DNA of 64,000 nucleotides from an uncultured Selenomonadaceae bacterium. Its GTDB lineage: Bacteria; Bacillota; Negativicutes; Selenomonadales; Selenomonadaceae. The stretch lies in the NCBI GenBank assembly GCA_905234235.1, contig CAJOHN010000001.1:1-64000 (forward strand). Reading direction: 5' to 3'. Made by a program: the position numbers and the translations under genes. Below are positions 17,232-25,363 of the stretch, in pieces (within the stretch, counting starts at the first letter, position 1; each line of letters starts with the position of its first letter). The notes under the pieces are model-generated. The model was not told the origin of the DNA and searched no databases. It saw only the letters and a list, made by a program, of their open reading frames with translations.

Positions 17232-18908
17232 TTAATCCCCTCCATCGCTTGCAAACGTTTCAACAGTTGAATAAATCTCCGACAAAATATCTTCGTGCCG
17301 TTCAATATATCTTACTGTGTCGCGTATCAAATTTTTATTATCAGTCGTCGTCGTGACATCGTCGGGCGTATCTTCGTCGTCATTTGTCGTGGTTGAAGTA
17401 TAAACTTCCGCCAAAATTTTTTCCCGTCGCTCGATATATCTTTCAATGTCGCGCTGATAAGTTTTCAAATCCTTAGCGTTGAATGCCGTAAGAATTTTTT
17501 TTGCAACTTGGTCGGGAACTTTAGTCGACGCCGCCGCTCCCACGCCCAATATCGTTTGACGCTCGCCCATTATCTGAACGTTATAAATTCCTTCCGCGCC
17601 TCGACGACACCAGCCGACGTTTTCAATCTGCCCGCTCATGTAACCTTGCCGATAAAGATAGTACGGTAAAAAATTTTCGCCGCGCAGAATCTTAGCCGAA
17701 TACTCAGCCATCTTGCGAACCTCAACATCTTCTGGCAAATTAAAATCTTCCAACGTGTTCAGCTTATCGGAAAGTCGCGCCTGAAGTTTGGAACCGCGTT
17801 TTATCGCCAATGAATGAATCGTCACATCGTCCGGCTTAAGCTCAAGAATTTTTTCCAACGTCTCTTTGAAGTCGCTAAACTTTTCGCCGGGCAATCCGAT
17901 TATCAAATCCATATTGATTTTCCAATCGCCCGCCGCCCGTAAATCATTGAAAGCCCGCGTCACGTCCTCGACCGTATGTTGTCGCCCGATTATGTCAAGC
18001 GTCCTTTGGTGCATAGTCTGAGGATTAACGCTTACTCGCGTCACGCGGAAATTTTTCATCGCGGAAATTTTTTCTTCGTTTATAGTATCGGCTCGCCCGC
18101 ACTCCACCGTAAATTCTTCAACGCCTGCGCCGTAAAAATTTTTATAAACCGCCTCCAACATTTCAGTGAAAAATTTTTCGGGCAAAGCAGTCGGAGTGCC
18201 GCCGCCTATGTAAATCGTTTGAACTTCCAACCCGTAACGATTAATCGCCTCAGCCGCCGCTTCAATGTCGCGTGTCAAAGCAGTCATGAACTCGGCAATT
18301 TTATCTTCGGCGGGCAAAACATTCGACGGGAACGAACAATATAAACAGCGCGTCTTGCAAAAGGGAATGCCGACGTAGACGCTGATTTTTTTATCGTCGC
18401 GACGAATTATCGGCAACTGGCGAATCGCAACCTCCGTCAAAAGTTCGGCTTTATCGCGTTCGGTTAAAAAGTCGGAGCAAACACGGCGAGAAATTTTATC
18501 GCGGTCAATGACGCCTTGACTCGTGACGCCGTAGCCCTCGCTTATCCAACGCTGAATAATTTTCGTCGGGCGCACGCCGTGTAAAATTCCGTAAGGCACC
18601 GCGTCAAGCCCGAAACTGTTAATCAGCAACAGATAAAGATTTTTTTTAACGAGGCGATTAACTTCCGCGCCAAAACGTTCATCTGCGCGGGCAAGCGAAC
18701 TTTTCCGCAGATAAATTTCTATGCCGACGATCACAACTTTTAAGCGAGTGATAATTTTCCTGCCGATGACTTCGTTAAAAATTTCCAAGCTGTCAAAGTC
18801 CGCGTCCGCCTTGCCAATTTCAACCTTAAGCGAACGCAGAACCTCCCCAACAACTTTAGAAAAATCGTGGTCGCCGCGCAGATTGATTTTTTTTATCCTG
18901 AGGCTCAA
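17232..18908 (-). CDS. hemZ: HemZ-like radical SAM protein (coproporphyrinogen III dehydrogenase family)
   Basis: This 558-residue radical SAM enzyme is related to oxygen-independent coproporphyrinogen oxidases. The iron-sulfur motif is CKTRCLYC (Cys 184, 188, 191), followed by IYIGGGTPTALP and VNPQTMHQRTLDIIGR, as in HemN/HemZ. I place the start at TTG 18908, because AAGGGAG at the end of fur lies 9 bases upstream and this gives the usual HemZ N-terminus (LSLRIKKINLRG); an upstream TTG at 18950 would overlap fur. The C-terminus has an extra acidic, Thr-rich tail with a repeated segment, YIERREKILAEVYTST and YIERHEDILSEIYSTV. Confidence 0.9.
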   Translation of the reverse strand: MSLRIKKINLRGDHDFSKVVGEVLRSLKVEIGKADADFDSLEIFNEVIGRKIITRLKVVIVGIEIYLRKSSLARADERFGAEVNRLVKKNLYLLLINSFGLDAVPYGILHGVRPTKIIQRWISEGYGVTSQGVIDRDKISRRVCSDFLTERDKAELLTEVAIRQLPIIRRDDKKISVYVGIPFCKTRCLYCSFPSNVLPAEDKIAEFMTALTRDIEAAAEAINRYGLEVQTIYIGGGTPTALPEKFFTEMLEAVYKNFYGAGVEEFTVECGRADTINEEKISAMKNFRVTRVSVNPQTMHQRTLDIIGRQHTVEDVTRAFNDLRAAGDWKINMDLIIGLPGEKFSDFKETLEKILELKPDDVTIHSLAIKRGSKLQARLSDKLNTLEDFNLPEDVEVRKMAEYSAKILRGENFLPYYLYRQGYMSGQIENVGWCRRGAEGIYNVQIMGERQTILGVGAAASTKVPDQVAKKILTAFNAKDLKTYQRDIERYIERREKILAEVYTSTTTNDDEDTPDDVTTTTDNKNLIRDTVRYIERHEDILSEIYSTVETFASDGGD

Positions 18909-18912
18909 GCGT

Positions 18913-19380
18913 TCAATCTCCCTTCGCACGACAATCTTTGCAGTAGCCAAAAAATTTTACTTCGTGATTGAGAATTTGAAAGCCCGACTTTTCAGCGATG
19001 TCCGCCTCCAAATCGTCAAGCAAATCTTCTTCAAACTCGATAACTTTTCTGCACTTAACGCAAATCAAATGGTGATGATGATGAACATTCGGATCAGCCG
19101 TGTTGAGTTCGTAGCGGGCGCAGCCGTCGCCGAATTCCATTTTCACGAGAATCCCCAGCTCGCTCAGCAAATCCAAAGCGCGATAAACCGTTGCCAAACC
19201 GATTTCCGATTCCCTCTGTTGCAAAATGCCGTAAACATCTTCCGCGCTCATGTGATGATAATCGGAGTGTTCGACAAAAATTTTCAAGATTTCCTCGCGT
19301 TGCGGCGTCATCTTGTAACCGCGCTCATATAATTTCGCCCGCAAGTCTTTCAAGTCGAACAGCGGATGATTTTCGCTCAT
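18913..19380 (-). CDS. fur: Fur family metal-responsive repressor
   Basis: This 155-residue regulator has a winged-helix DNA-binding domain (about 10-85, with MTPQREEIL and ATVYRALDLL) and a metal-binding dimerisation domain. The domain contains a run of five His at 100-104, CVKC at 107-110 and CKDC at 147-150, the structural zinc Cys set of Fur. The type (Fur, Zur or PerR) cannot be fixed by eye, but the HHHHHLIC motif favours Fur. The ATG at 19380 has AAGGAGG upstream. It leads the five-gene operon, so it may control hemZ and itself. Confidence 0.92.
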   Translation of the reverse strand: MSENHPLFDLKDLRAKLYERGYKMTPQREEILKIFVEHSDYHHMSAEDVYGILQQRESEIGLATVYRALDLLSELGILVKMEFGDGCARYELNTADPNVHHHHHLICVKCRKVIEFEEDLLDDLEADIAEKSGFQILNHEVKFFGYCKDCRAKGD

Positions 19381-19408
19381 GTTAAAGCCTCCTTCGCCAT
19401 TTGCGCTG

Positions 19409-19414
19409 ATTATA
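19409..19414 (-). promoter_or_regulatory. -10 box of the fur operon
   Basis: On the minus strand TATAAT lies about 29 bases before the fur start. The matching -35 is weak. GATATAATCAGCG around it is only partly symmetric, so no Fur box is claimed. Confidence 0.45.
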
Positions 19415-19507
19415 TCAGTTTTGGCGTTCACTGAAAAGCATTTAATATTTTTCCAAGTCTTCTGCAGAGGCGCGATAAAGTTTTTGAAAAAAATTTTGCT
19501 TGGGGAA

Positions 19508-19533
19508 TTGACAAAAAAAAAAACTATTATAGT
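19508..19533 (+). promoter_or_regulatory. Promoter with A11 spacer tract, RTX gene
   Basis: TTGACA is followed by a run so that TTGAC carries 11 A in a row, and then TATTATAGT. The candidate -10 TATAGT (19528-19533) gives a short 14-base spacer. The promoter at 24451 has the same TTGAC plus A11 design. Confidence 0.5.
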
Positions 19534-19572
19534 TGGCGTGTACACACAAAAATTTTTTAGGGAGATGGTTTT

Positions 19573-20865
19573 ATGGCTGATAAGAACAATTACACCGACG
19601 GCGTGGTCGTCAAAGGTTCTGCCAAAGCGGACGACATTTACAACAGTGGCTCGAACGTCACAATCAACGCAGGCGCAGGCGACGACGAAATTATTAACTA
19701 CGGTAGCGCGGTGAAAATCGACGGCGGCAAAGGCGACGATTACATTCTAAACTTCGAGGACTCTTCGGGGGACGACGCGGATGATTCTTGGGGCGATGAT
19801 GCCGACGACGCTTACGGCGAAGAAACTTACTACGGCGATGATTTGGACGACGACACCGCCGATTACAGTTACGACACCGCCGACGATGACGGCAAAGCTC
19901 CGAGTACACTTCTCGGCGGCGACGGTAACGACTTTATCGACAACGGTATAACCCGAGATGAGGATGGTTCAATCATCGGCTGGCTTTACACTCAAAATGT
20001 CACAATCGACGGTGGCAAAGGTGATGACTTCATTGCCAATAGCGGCGAAAAAACTTTGATAAAGTACAGCGGCGGCAATGATACTATTTCGGGCTTCGAT
20101 GTGGACGACACGCTCAAGATTGCTTCGGGGACAATGAACTCCGTTGTTACTACGGACGGCAATAACTTATTCCTCAAAGTCGGCAACGATACAATCACTA
20201 CTAACTACGCCTCCAAAGTTACAATCAGCGGCGGTAAGGGAAATGATTCAATCATCAACGGCTACGGCGAAAATGTACTGTTCAAGTATGCAAAGGGCGA
20301 TGGCAACGATATTATCGAGGGCTTTAATGAAACTTCCACGCTTCAAATCACGTCGGGAAAAATGAACTCCGTTGTTAATTCCAATGGCTCGGATTATTTC
20401 TTGACAGTTGGCAGTGGCAAAATAACTTTGGCGGGCGCGACTTATCTCGATAAAGTTAATGTCGTCAACTCCAGCGGCAAAGCTATCAACTTTACGGTTA
20501 AAGCTGTCAACGACGTAAGAAACTTTAACGACAACGCAAAACTCAACGGCACTGCTAACAGAGATTATTTCTACAACTTTGGCAACAAAGTTTCAATCAG
20601 CGGCGGCGACGGCAACGACACATTTATCTACAAGCCCGGCGAAGGCACCGATACAATTTTTGACTACACGAGCGGAGACACTCTGACGATTCTTAAGTCG
20701 AATGGAAAGTCGGGCGGCACATTTACGGATTCGGCGTTCAGCGACGGCGCACTCACGCTTACAATCAGCGGTGGCGGCAATGTCGTCTTCAATAACGTCA
20801 GCGCGAGCGACAAGTTTAATATCAACGGCAAGAGCTATTCAATCAGCAACTCCAAACTCAAATAA
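19573..20865 (+). CDS. RTX-type calcium-binding repeat protein
   Basis: This 430-residue protein is built of glycine- and aspartate-rich nonapeptides of the GGxGxDxx kind: GAGDDEI, GGKGDDYI, GGDGNDFI, GGKGDDFI, GGKGNDSI, GGDGNDTF. These form calcium-binding beta-rolls in type I secretion substrates. There is no N-terminal signal peptide, which fits C-terminal export signals of that pathway. Residues about 60-115 are an Asp/Tyr-rich insertion. Two spacer units carry a repeated GTMNSVV or GKMNSVV segment, so the gene has internal duplications. No enzyme domain is visible and no secretion genes lie nearby. ATG 19573 has GGGAG 8 bases upstream. Confidence 0.85.
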   Translation: MADKNNYTDGVVVKGSAKADDIYNSGSNVTINAGAGDDEIINYGSAVKIDGGKGDDYILNFEDSSGDDADDSWGDDADDAYGEETYYGDDLDDDTADYSYDTADDDGKAPSTLLGGDGNDFIDNGITRDEDGSIIGWLYTQNVTIDGGKGDDFIANSGEKTLIKYSGGNDTISGFDVDDTLKIASGTMNSVVTTDGNNLFLKVGNDTITTNYASKVTISGGKGNDSIINGYGENVLFKYAKGDGNDIIEGFNETSTLQITSGKMNSVVNSNGSDYFLTVGSGKITLAGATYLDKVNVVNSSGKAINFTVKAVNDVRNFNDNAKLNGTANRDYFYNFGNKVSISGGDGNDTFIYKPGEGTDTIFDYTSGDTLTILKSNGKSGGTFTDSAFSDGALTLTISGGGNVVFNNVSASDKFNINGKSYSISNSKLK

Positions 20866-20887
20866 AAATCTGCGCGGAAAAATTTTT

Positions 20888-20917
20888 AATCCCGTCGAGG
20901 CGGCGGGATTTTTTTTC
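20888..20917 (+). terminator. Terminator of the RTX gene
   Basis: AATCCCGTCG pairs with CGGCGGGATT, followed by eight T in total. It is almost the same hairpin as at 168-200, and it too is preceded by CTGCGCGG right after the stop codon. Confidence 0.88.
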
Positions 20918-20940
20918 GCAAGTGTGATACAATGCGCGGC

Positions 20941-22242
20941 ATGGATAAGAAACTAAAAATTTTAACTTACGGTTGCCAAATGAACGTCGCCGATTCCGAA
21001 CGGATGGCGGGGCTCCTTAATCAAATCGGTTACACATTGACGGACGACACCGACGCGGCAGATTTAATTTTAATCAACACGTGTTGCGTGCGGGCGACGG
21101 CGGAGGATAAAGTCTTCGGGCAAATCGGCAGATTCAAAACTCTCAAGCGGCAAAAGCCCTCGCTGATTTTAGGCGTGGCAGGTTGCATGGCGCAAAAGGA
21201 AGGAGAAAATTTAATCAAACGTGCGCCGCATGTCGATTTTGTTTTAGGGACGGGGCAAAGTTCGGAGGTTGCACGCGTCGTTGAGAGTTTGGAGCTTGAA
21301 CGTAAACATTTCGTCGACGTTTCAAATGTCAGCGGCGACATTCCCAGCGAAGTTTTTCCCCTGCGCGGTGGGCAAGTTTCAACGTTCATTCCGATTATGT
21401 ACGGCTGTAACAATTTCTGCACGTATTGCATAGTTCCTTACGTCAGAGGGCGCGAGCGCAGTCGCAAGCCCGAAGAAATTTTTGCGGAAGTTAATCAAGC
21501 AGTCGCGGAAGGTTTCAAGGAAATTACTTTGCTTGGGCAGAATGTTAATTCGTATTCGGGCGGCATGACTTTTGCCGAACTTTTAACCGGCGTCGATAAA
21601 ATTGCGGGCGTCGAACGGCTGAGGTTTATGACAAGTCACCCGAAAGATTTATCCGACGAATTGATTGCGGCGATTGCGGGCGGGAAAAATATTTGCGAAC
21701 ATATTCACTTGCCCGTTCAATACGGCTCCGACAAAATTTTAAAGCGGATGAATCGCGTTTACACCGTCGATAAATATTTAAAGCTCGTGGAAAAAATTCG
21801 TGCCGCCATTCCCGACGTGAGTTTGACGACAGATTTAATCGTGGGATTTCCCGGCGAGACTGATGAAGATTTTCAAGAGACGTTGGAATTTTTGCGGGCG
21901 GTTAAGTTCGACGCGGCGTTTACTTTTATTTATTCGAGACGAAGCGGGACGCCTGCCGCAATTTTCCCCGCGCAGATTGATGACGAAACTAAGCACCGCC
22001 GCCTCGATGAGCTGATGAAAGTTCAGAATGCAATAAGCCTCGAAAAAAATCTTGCAATGGTTGGTTCGACGGTTGAGGTTTTAGTTGAGGGCGCGAGTAA
22101 GACCGACGAAAAAATTTTCACGGGGCGGACGCGTTCCAATAAGCTGATTCTCTTTGAACACGGCGACGAACACGCGGGCGACCTCGTCAACGTAAAAATT
22201 ACTCAAGCTCAAACTTGGTTGCTTAAAGGCGATATAATTTGA
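20941..22242 (+). CDS. miaB: tRNA-2-methylthio-N6-dimethylallyladenosine synthase
   Basis: MiaB adds a methylthio group to i6A37 of tRNAs reading UNN codons. The 433-residue protein has the UPF0004 domain with its cluster Cys in TYGCQMN, NTCCVRA and VAGCMAQ, the radical SAM motif CNNFCTYC near residue 155, and a C-terminal TRAM domain. The length is typical. The ATG at 20941 matches the usual MiaB start (MDKKLKILTYGCQ); an ATG nine bases upstream is possible. No clear Shine-Dalgarno is seen. The gene lies in a rightward series with ispH and the S1 gene but is separated from them by a promoter. Confidence 0.95.
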   Translation: MDKKLKILTYGCQMNVADSERMAGLLNQIGYTLTDDTDAADLILINTCCVRATAEDKVFGQIGRFKTLKRQKPSLILGVAGCMAQKEGENLIKRAPHVDFVLGTGQSSEVARVVESLELERKHFVDVSNVSGDIPSEVFPLRGGQVSTFIPIMYGCNNFCTYCIVPYVRGRERSRKPEEIFAEVNQAVAEGFKEITLLGQNVNSYSGGMTFAELLTGVDKIAGVERLRFMTSHPKDLSDELIAAIAGGKNICEHIHLPVQYGSDKILKRMNRVYTVDKYLKLVEKIRAAIPDVSLTTDLIVGFPGETDEDFQETLEFLRAVKFDAAFTFIYSRRSGTPAAIFPAQIDDETKHRRLDELMKVQNAISLEKNLAMVGSTVEVLVEGASKTDEKIFTGRTRSNKLILFEHGDEHAGDLVNVKITQAQTWLLKGDII

Positions 22243-22295
22243 CTGTAGGACGTTGTGCAATGATTTGAAGTCTTGAAAAAATTTTATAAAAGTTA

Positions 22296-22324
22296 TTGCC
22301 TGCGAAGGGTGATTATGTTATATT
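22296..22324 (+). promoter_or_regulatory. ispH promoter
   Basis: TTGCCT (22296-22301) and TATATT (22319-22324) are separated by 17 bases, about 65 bases before ispH. The rest of the 147-base gap shows nothing further. Confidence 0.6.
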
Positions 22325-22389
22325 AAACGATAGTTATCGACAGGTTGAGGATTTTTTATTTGTCGGAACTAATCATGCAGGTGACAGAT

Positions 22390-23211
22390 ATGGAAGTAAT
22401 TTTATCGGAGTGTTTAGGATTTTGTTACGGCGTTAAGCGGGCGATAAGAATAGCCGAAGAGCACGCGGATGGGAAAAGTTGCACGCTCGGACCCATAATC
22501 CATAATCCGCAAATGGTCGAACGACTGCGCTTAAAAGGCGTGGGAACAGTCGATGATTTGTCGGAGATGGAGGAGGGCACGATAATAATCCGCTCACACG
22601 GCGTAGGACCACAGGTTTACGAGGAGGCAAAGGCTAAAGGATTAAAAATCGTCGACGCAACTTGTCCACACGTAAAGAAGGCGCAACTATCCGCCAAAGA
22701 ACTAACGGGCGACGGTCGACAAGTGATAATAATCGGCGAGAAAAATCATCCGGAAGTTAAAAGTATCTTCGAGTGGTCAAACAAGCGGGCGATTATCTTG
22801 GAGACGGAAGAGGACGCAATAAATTTCGCGCCTTGCCCGAAACTGGGGATAGTCTCTCAAACAACCGTGAGCGGCGAGAATTTCGTTAAGATAGTGGCGC
22901 ACTTACTCGGCAAATCACAAGACATAAGAATTTTGCGAACTATCTGCACGGCAACGGATCAAAGACAAAAGGCAGCCCTTGAACTCGCGTCGAAAGTTGA
23001 TGTTATGCTGGTAATCGGCGGACGCAACAGCGCAAATACGACGCGCCTCGCTCAGCTTTGCGAAAAAAAATGCAAAACCTATCACATAGAAACAGCAAAA
23101 GAGCTCGCACCTGAATGGTTAAAAAAATCCAACAAGGTTGGTATCACAGCCGGAGCCTCAACGCCGGACTGGATTATCGGGGAGGTTTTTAAAAAGTGTC
23201 AGAGGATTTGA
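22390..23211 (+). CDS. ispH: 4-hydroxy-3-methylbut-2-enyl diphosphate reductase
   Basis: IspH carries out the last step of the MEP isoprenoid pathway, giving IPP and DMAPP, with an iron-sulfur cluster. The 273-residue protein has the three cluster Cys in context: LGFCYGVKRA, DATCPHVKK and RTICTATDQRQ. It also has the conserved HNPQMVERL, RSHGVGP and EKNHPEVKS blocks. I choose ATG 22390 because AGGTGA lies 5 bases upstream and the protein then begins at the usual MEVILSECLGFCYGV; further upstream starts are less likely. Its 3' end overlaps the S1 gene by 16 bases, so the two are translationally linked, although they are not fused as in some Firmicutes. Confidence 0.95.
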   Translation: MEVILSECLGFCYGVKRAIRIAEEHADGKSCTLGPIIHNPQMVERLRLKGVGTVDDLSEMEEGTIIIRSHGVGPQVYEEAKAKGLKIVDATCPHVKKAQLSAKELTGDGRQVIIIGEKNHPEVKSIFEWSNKRAIILETEEDAINFAPCPKLGIVSQTTVSGENFVKIVAHLLGKSQDIRILRTICTATDQRQKAALELASKVDVMLVIGGRNSANTTRLAQLCEKKCKTYHIETAKELAPEWLKKSNKVGITAGASTPDWIIGEVFKKCQRI

Positions 23212-24353
23212 AGAACACGGAAGACATGGGTAATTGGCTTGACGAATCGCCGGACATGCAAAAGATTCGCGAACATGAAGTTGTTGAGGGCACAGTCGTC
23301 CTTGTTAATCGCGAGGAAGCTTACGTCGACATAGGCTACAAGCAGGAAATCGCCATACCTAAAAAAGAATTGGCGAATCCCGAACCCGAATCGGCGGAAG
23401 ATGTCGTCAAACAGGGCGACAAGATTAAAGTTTACATCCAATCACTCGGCGGCGAAAATGGCGGCGTCCTTTCAAAAGTTAAAGCTGATGCAGAGGTTGT
23501 TTGGGACGAGTTGCGGGCGGTTAAGGCTCATAACGACGACCCCGAAGCCGAAGATTTGCAGACGGTTGACGCGCATATCGGTAGCGTTGTCAAAGGCGGC
23601 TTAACTGCTACCGTCAACGGACTGCGCGGATTTATTCCTGCGTCGCAAATGGAACTGCATTTCGTAAAAGATTTAAGCACTTATGTCGGGCAGACGGTTA
23701 AGGCACTCCCGATTGAAATTGAATCGCATAAACGTCGCCTCGTACTTAGTCGCCGTCAACTTCTTGAACGTGAACGCGAAGCTAAACAGCAAGAAATTTT
23801 CGGAACGTTGCATGTCGGCGATGTTATCAAAGGCACCGTAAAGCGTCTGGTTGAATACGGCGCGTTTATCGACGTGGGCGGCGTCGACGGACTCGCGCAC
23901 ATTTCCGACCTTTCTTGGGAGCGCGTCAGCCATCCTTCCGATGTTCTGAAAGTCGGCGATGAAGTTGATGTTTTTGTTAAGGATGTCAATCCCGAAACGC
24001 GCAGGATTTCTCTGTCGATTAAGCAAACTCAGCGCGACCCTTGGCTTGACAGAGCAGAAAATTATCGCGAAGGCGAATTTATCGAGGGCAAAATCGTTAA
24101 GCTCGCGAAGTTTGGCGCGTTTATGGAGATTGAACCCGGTTTCGACGGTTTAATTCCGATGGGCGAACTCAGTGACCGTCGCATTGAAAACGCAGAAGAT
24201 GCCGTGCAAGTCGGCGACATTGTCAAGGTTAAAATTTTGCGTATCGACCTCAAGCGCAAGAGAATTTCCTTGTCGATTAACCGTGCACGTCGCGAGGGCA
24301 ATAATGCCAATTTCAGACGTTATCAGCCCGCAGAAGAGGCACCTGCAGAATAA
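23196..24353 (+). CDS. S1 RNA-binding domain protein (ribosomal protein S1 homologue)
   Basis: This 385-residue protein has four S1 (OB-fold) domains at about residues 27-100, 118-185, 203-275 and 288-362. The third and fourth have the classic VGDVIKGTVKRLVEYGAFIDVGGVDGLAHISDL pattern in part, while the first two are more diverged, as in ribosomal S1. It should bind mRNA on the 30S subunit. The start is GTG 23196 inside the end of ispH, with GGAGG 10 bases upstream. Four domains rather than six is usual for Firmicutes-type S1. Confidence 0.9.
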   Translation: MSEDLKNTEDMGNWLDESPDMQKIREHEVVEGTVVLVNREEAYVDIGYKQEIAIPKKELANPEPESAEDVVKQGDKIKVYIQSLGGENGGVLSKVKADAEVVWDELRAVKAHNDDPEAEDLQTVDAHIGSVVKGGLTATVNGLRGFIPASQMELHFVKDLSTYVGQTVKALPIEIESHKRRLVLSRRQLLEREREAKQQEIFGTLHVGDVIKGTVKRLVEYGAFIDVGGVDGLAHISDLSWERVSHPSDVLKVGDEVDVFVKDVNPETRRISLSIKQTQRDPWLDRAENYREGEFIEGKIVKLAKFGAFMEIEPGFDGLIPMGELSDRRIENAEDAVQVGDIVKVKILRIDLKRKRISLSINRARREGNNANFRRYQPAEEAPAE

Positions 24354-24383
24354 TTAACTAAACAGACTCCCGAAAATTTATAG

Positions 24384-24418
24384 GAGCGAGCAGCGTAAAG
24401 TTGCCCGCTCTTTTTTTT
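24384..24418 (+). terminator. Terminator of ispH-S1
   Basis: GAGCGAGC pairs imperfectly with GCCCGCTC around an 11-base loop and is followed by eight T. Confidence 0.7.
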
Positions 24419-24450
24419 GTTAAAGTTTCGTTAAAATCGCCGCGCAGGAA

Positions 24451-24477
24451 TTGACAAAAAAAAAAATCAATTATAAT
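24451..24477 (+). promoter_or_regulatory. Promoter with A11 spacer tract, upstream of a pseudogene
   Basis: TTGACA (24451-24456) is followed by an A-run (11 A in all), then TATAAT (24472-24477), with a spacer of only 15 bases. A CTGCGCGG copy in complement lies just before the -35. Confidence 0.6.
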
Positions 24478-24501
24478 GGTTGTGGAAAGGAGGCGTCACT
24501 C

Positions 24502-25323
24502 ATGGTTAAAAAAATTTTTGCGACGTTTCTGCTGGCGGCGACCTTGCTGATTATCGGCGGGCAAGACAATCGGGCGGAGGCGTATTGGGCAGTCGTAGTT
24601 AATTGCCGCGAATGGATTAGCTTACGCGCTGCTCCTTCGACGGATGCGGCACGGCTTGCTGAAATTCCGCTCGGCGAATGGGTTTGGATTATTCGAGCCC
24701 CGATAAATATTCCTACGAAGATTTTTTGCACGACGTAGAAATTCTCCGCGAGACTTATCCGAATCAAATTCAAGTCTTAAAGTTGTGCGATACGGCTGAC
24801 GGGCGCGGCGTGTTCGATATTGTTTTGGGCGACTTGCAAGGCGACAATCAAATTTTAATCTTCGGAGCAATGCACGCCCGCGAGTATATCACGGTACAAG
24901 TTGTTATGCGCCAACTCTGCGAAACTTTGAACGCGCTCAACGGGCGTGAATAATCCTGTTTTGCGCGATAAAGTTGCGGCGATAGGCGGCGACCTCGAAC
25001 AGTGGAAGGCGAATGCTAACGGCGTCGACTTGAACAGAAATTTTGACGCTGATTGGTATGAATTTGTCGGCTCGCCCCAGCCCGCCTCCGAACGTTACAG
25101 GGGAACTTATCCCGGTTCGGAGCCGGAAGCTGCCGCGTTGATTCGTTTGACGCAGGATTATCATCTCAAGCGCACGATAAGTTATCACACTTGCAGCGCG
25201 TTGATTTATTGGTACTTCAAACAGAGCGGGAACGTTTTAGAGGAATCAAAAAAATTCGCCGACGAAATTTCTTCCACGACGGGCTACTATCTCGACGACG
25301 ATTATACTGCGGTTGAGCAATAA
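24502..25323 (+). pseudogene. Decayed gene for an exported SH3-domain/M14 zinc carboxypeptidase
   Basis: Three frames are needed to read it. Frame one (24502-24738) begins with GGAGG and an ATG, a signal peptide (LLAATLLIIGGQ) and the first half of a bacterial SH3 domain (WISLRAAPSTDAARLAEIP). Near 24685 the frame shifts to SPDKYSYEDFLHDVE and the M14 zinc motif GAMHAREYIT (to 24953). Near 24950 it shifts again to NGVDLNRNFDADW, SERYRGTYPGSEPEA and SYHTCS. The rest of the SH3 domain, about 30 residues before NNPVLRD, and the C-terminal part with the catalytic Glu are missing. The promoter and start remain, so the loss looks recent. Confidence 0.85.
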
Positions 25324-25363
25324 AAATGTCGTCCTCGCGACCGCTTACGATTTAAAACATTAA

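Noticed and set aside
18909..18950. An earlier TTG start for hemZ at 18950
   Set aside because: It lies inside fur without a ribosome site, while AAGGGAG precedes TTG 18908 at 9 bases and gives the family's usual N-terminus.
19400..19420. A Fur box at the fur promoter
   Set aside because: The sequence around the -10 has only partial symmetry and does not match GATAATGATAATCATTATC well.
22243..22389. A riboswitch upstream of ispH
   Set aside because: The gap holds a promoter and about 65 leader bases, with no recognisable conserved RNA motif or terminator hairpin.
24502..24738. An intact small SH3 protein gene
   Set aside because: The SH3 domain is cut in half and the next frame continues the M14 peptidase, so a broken gene explains it better.
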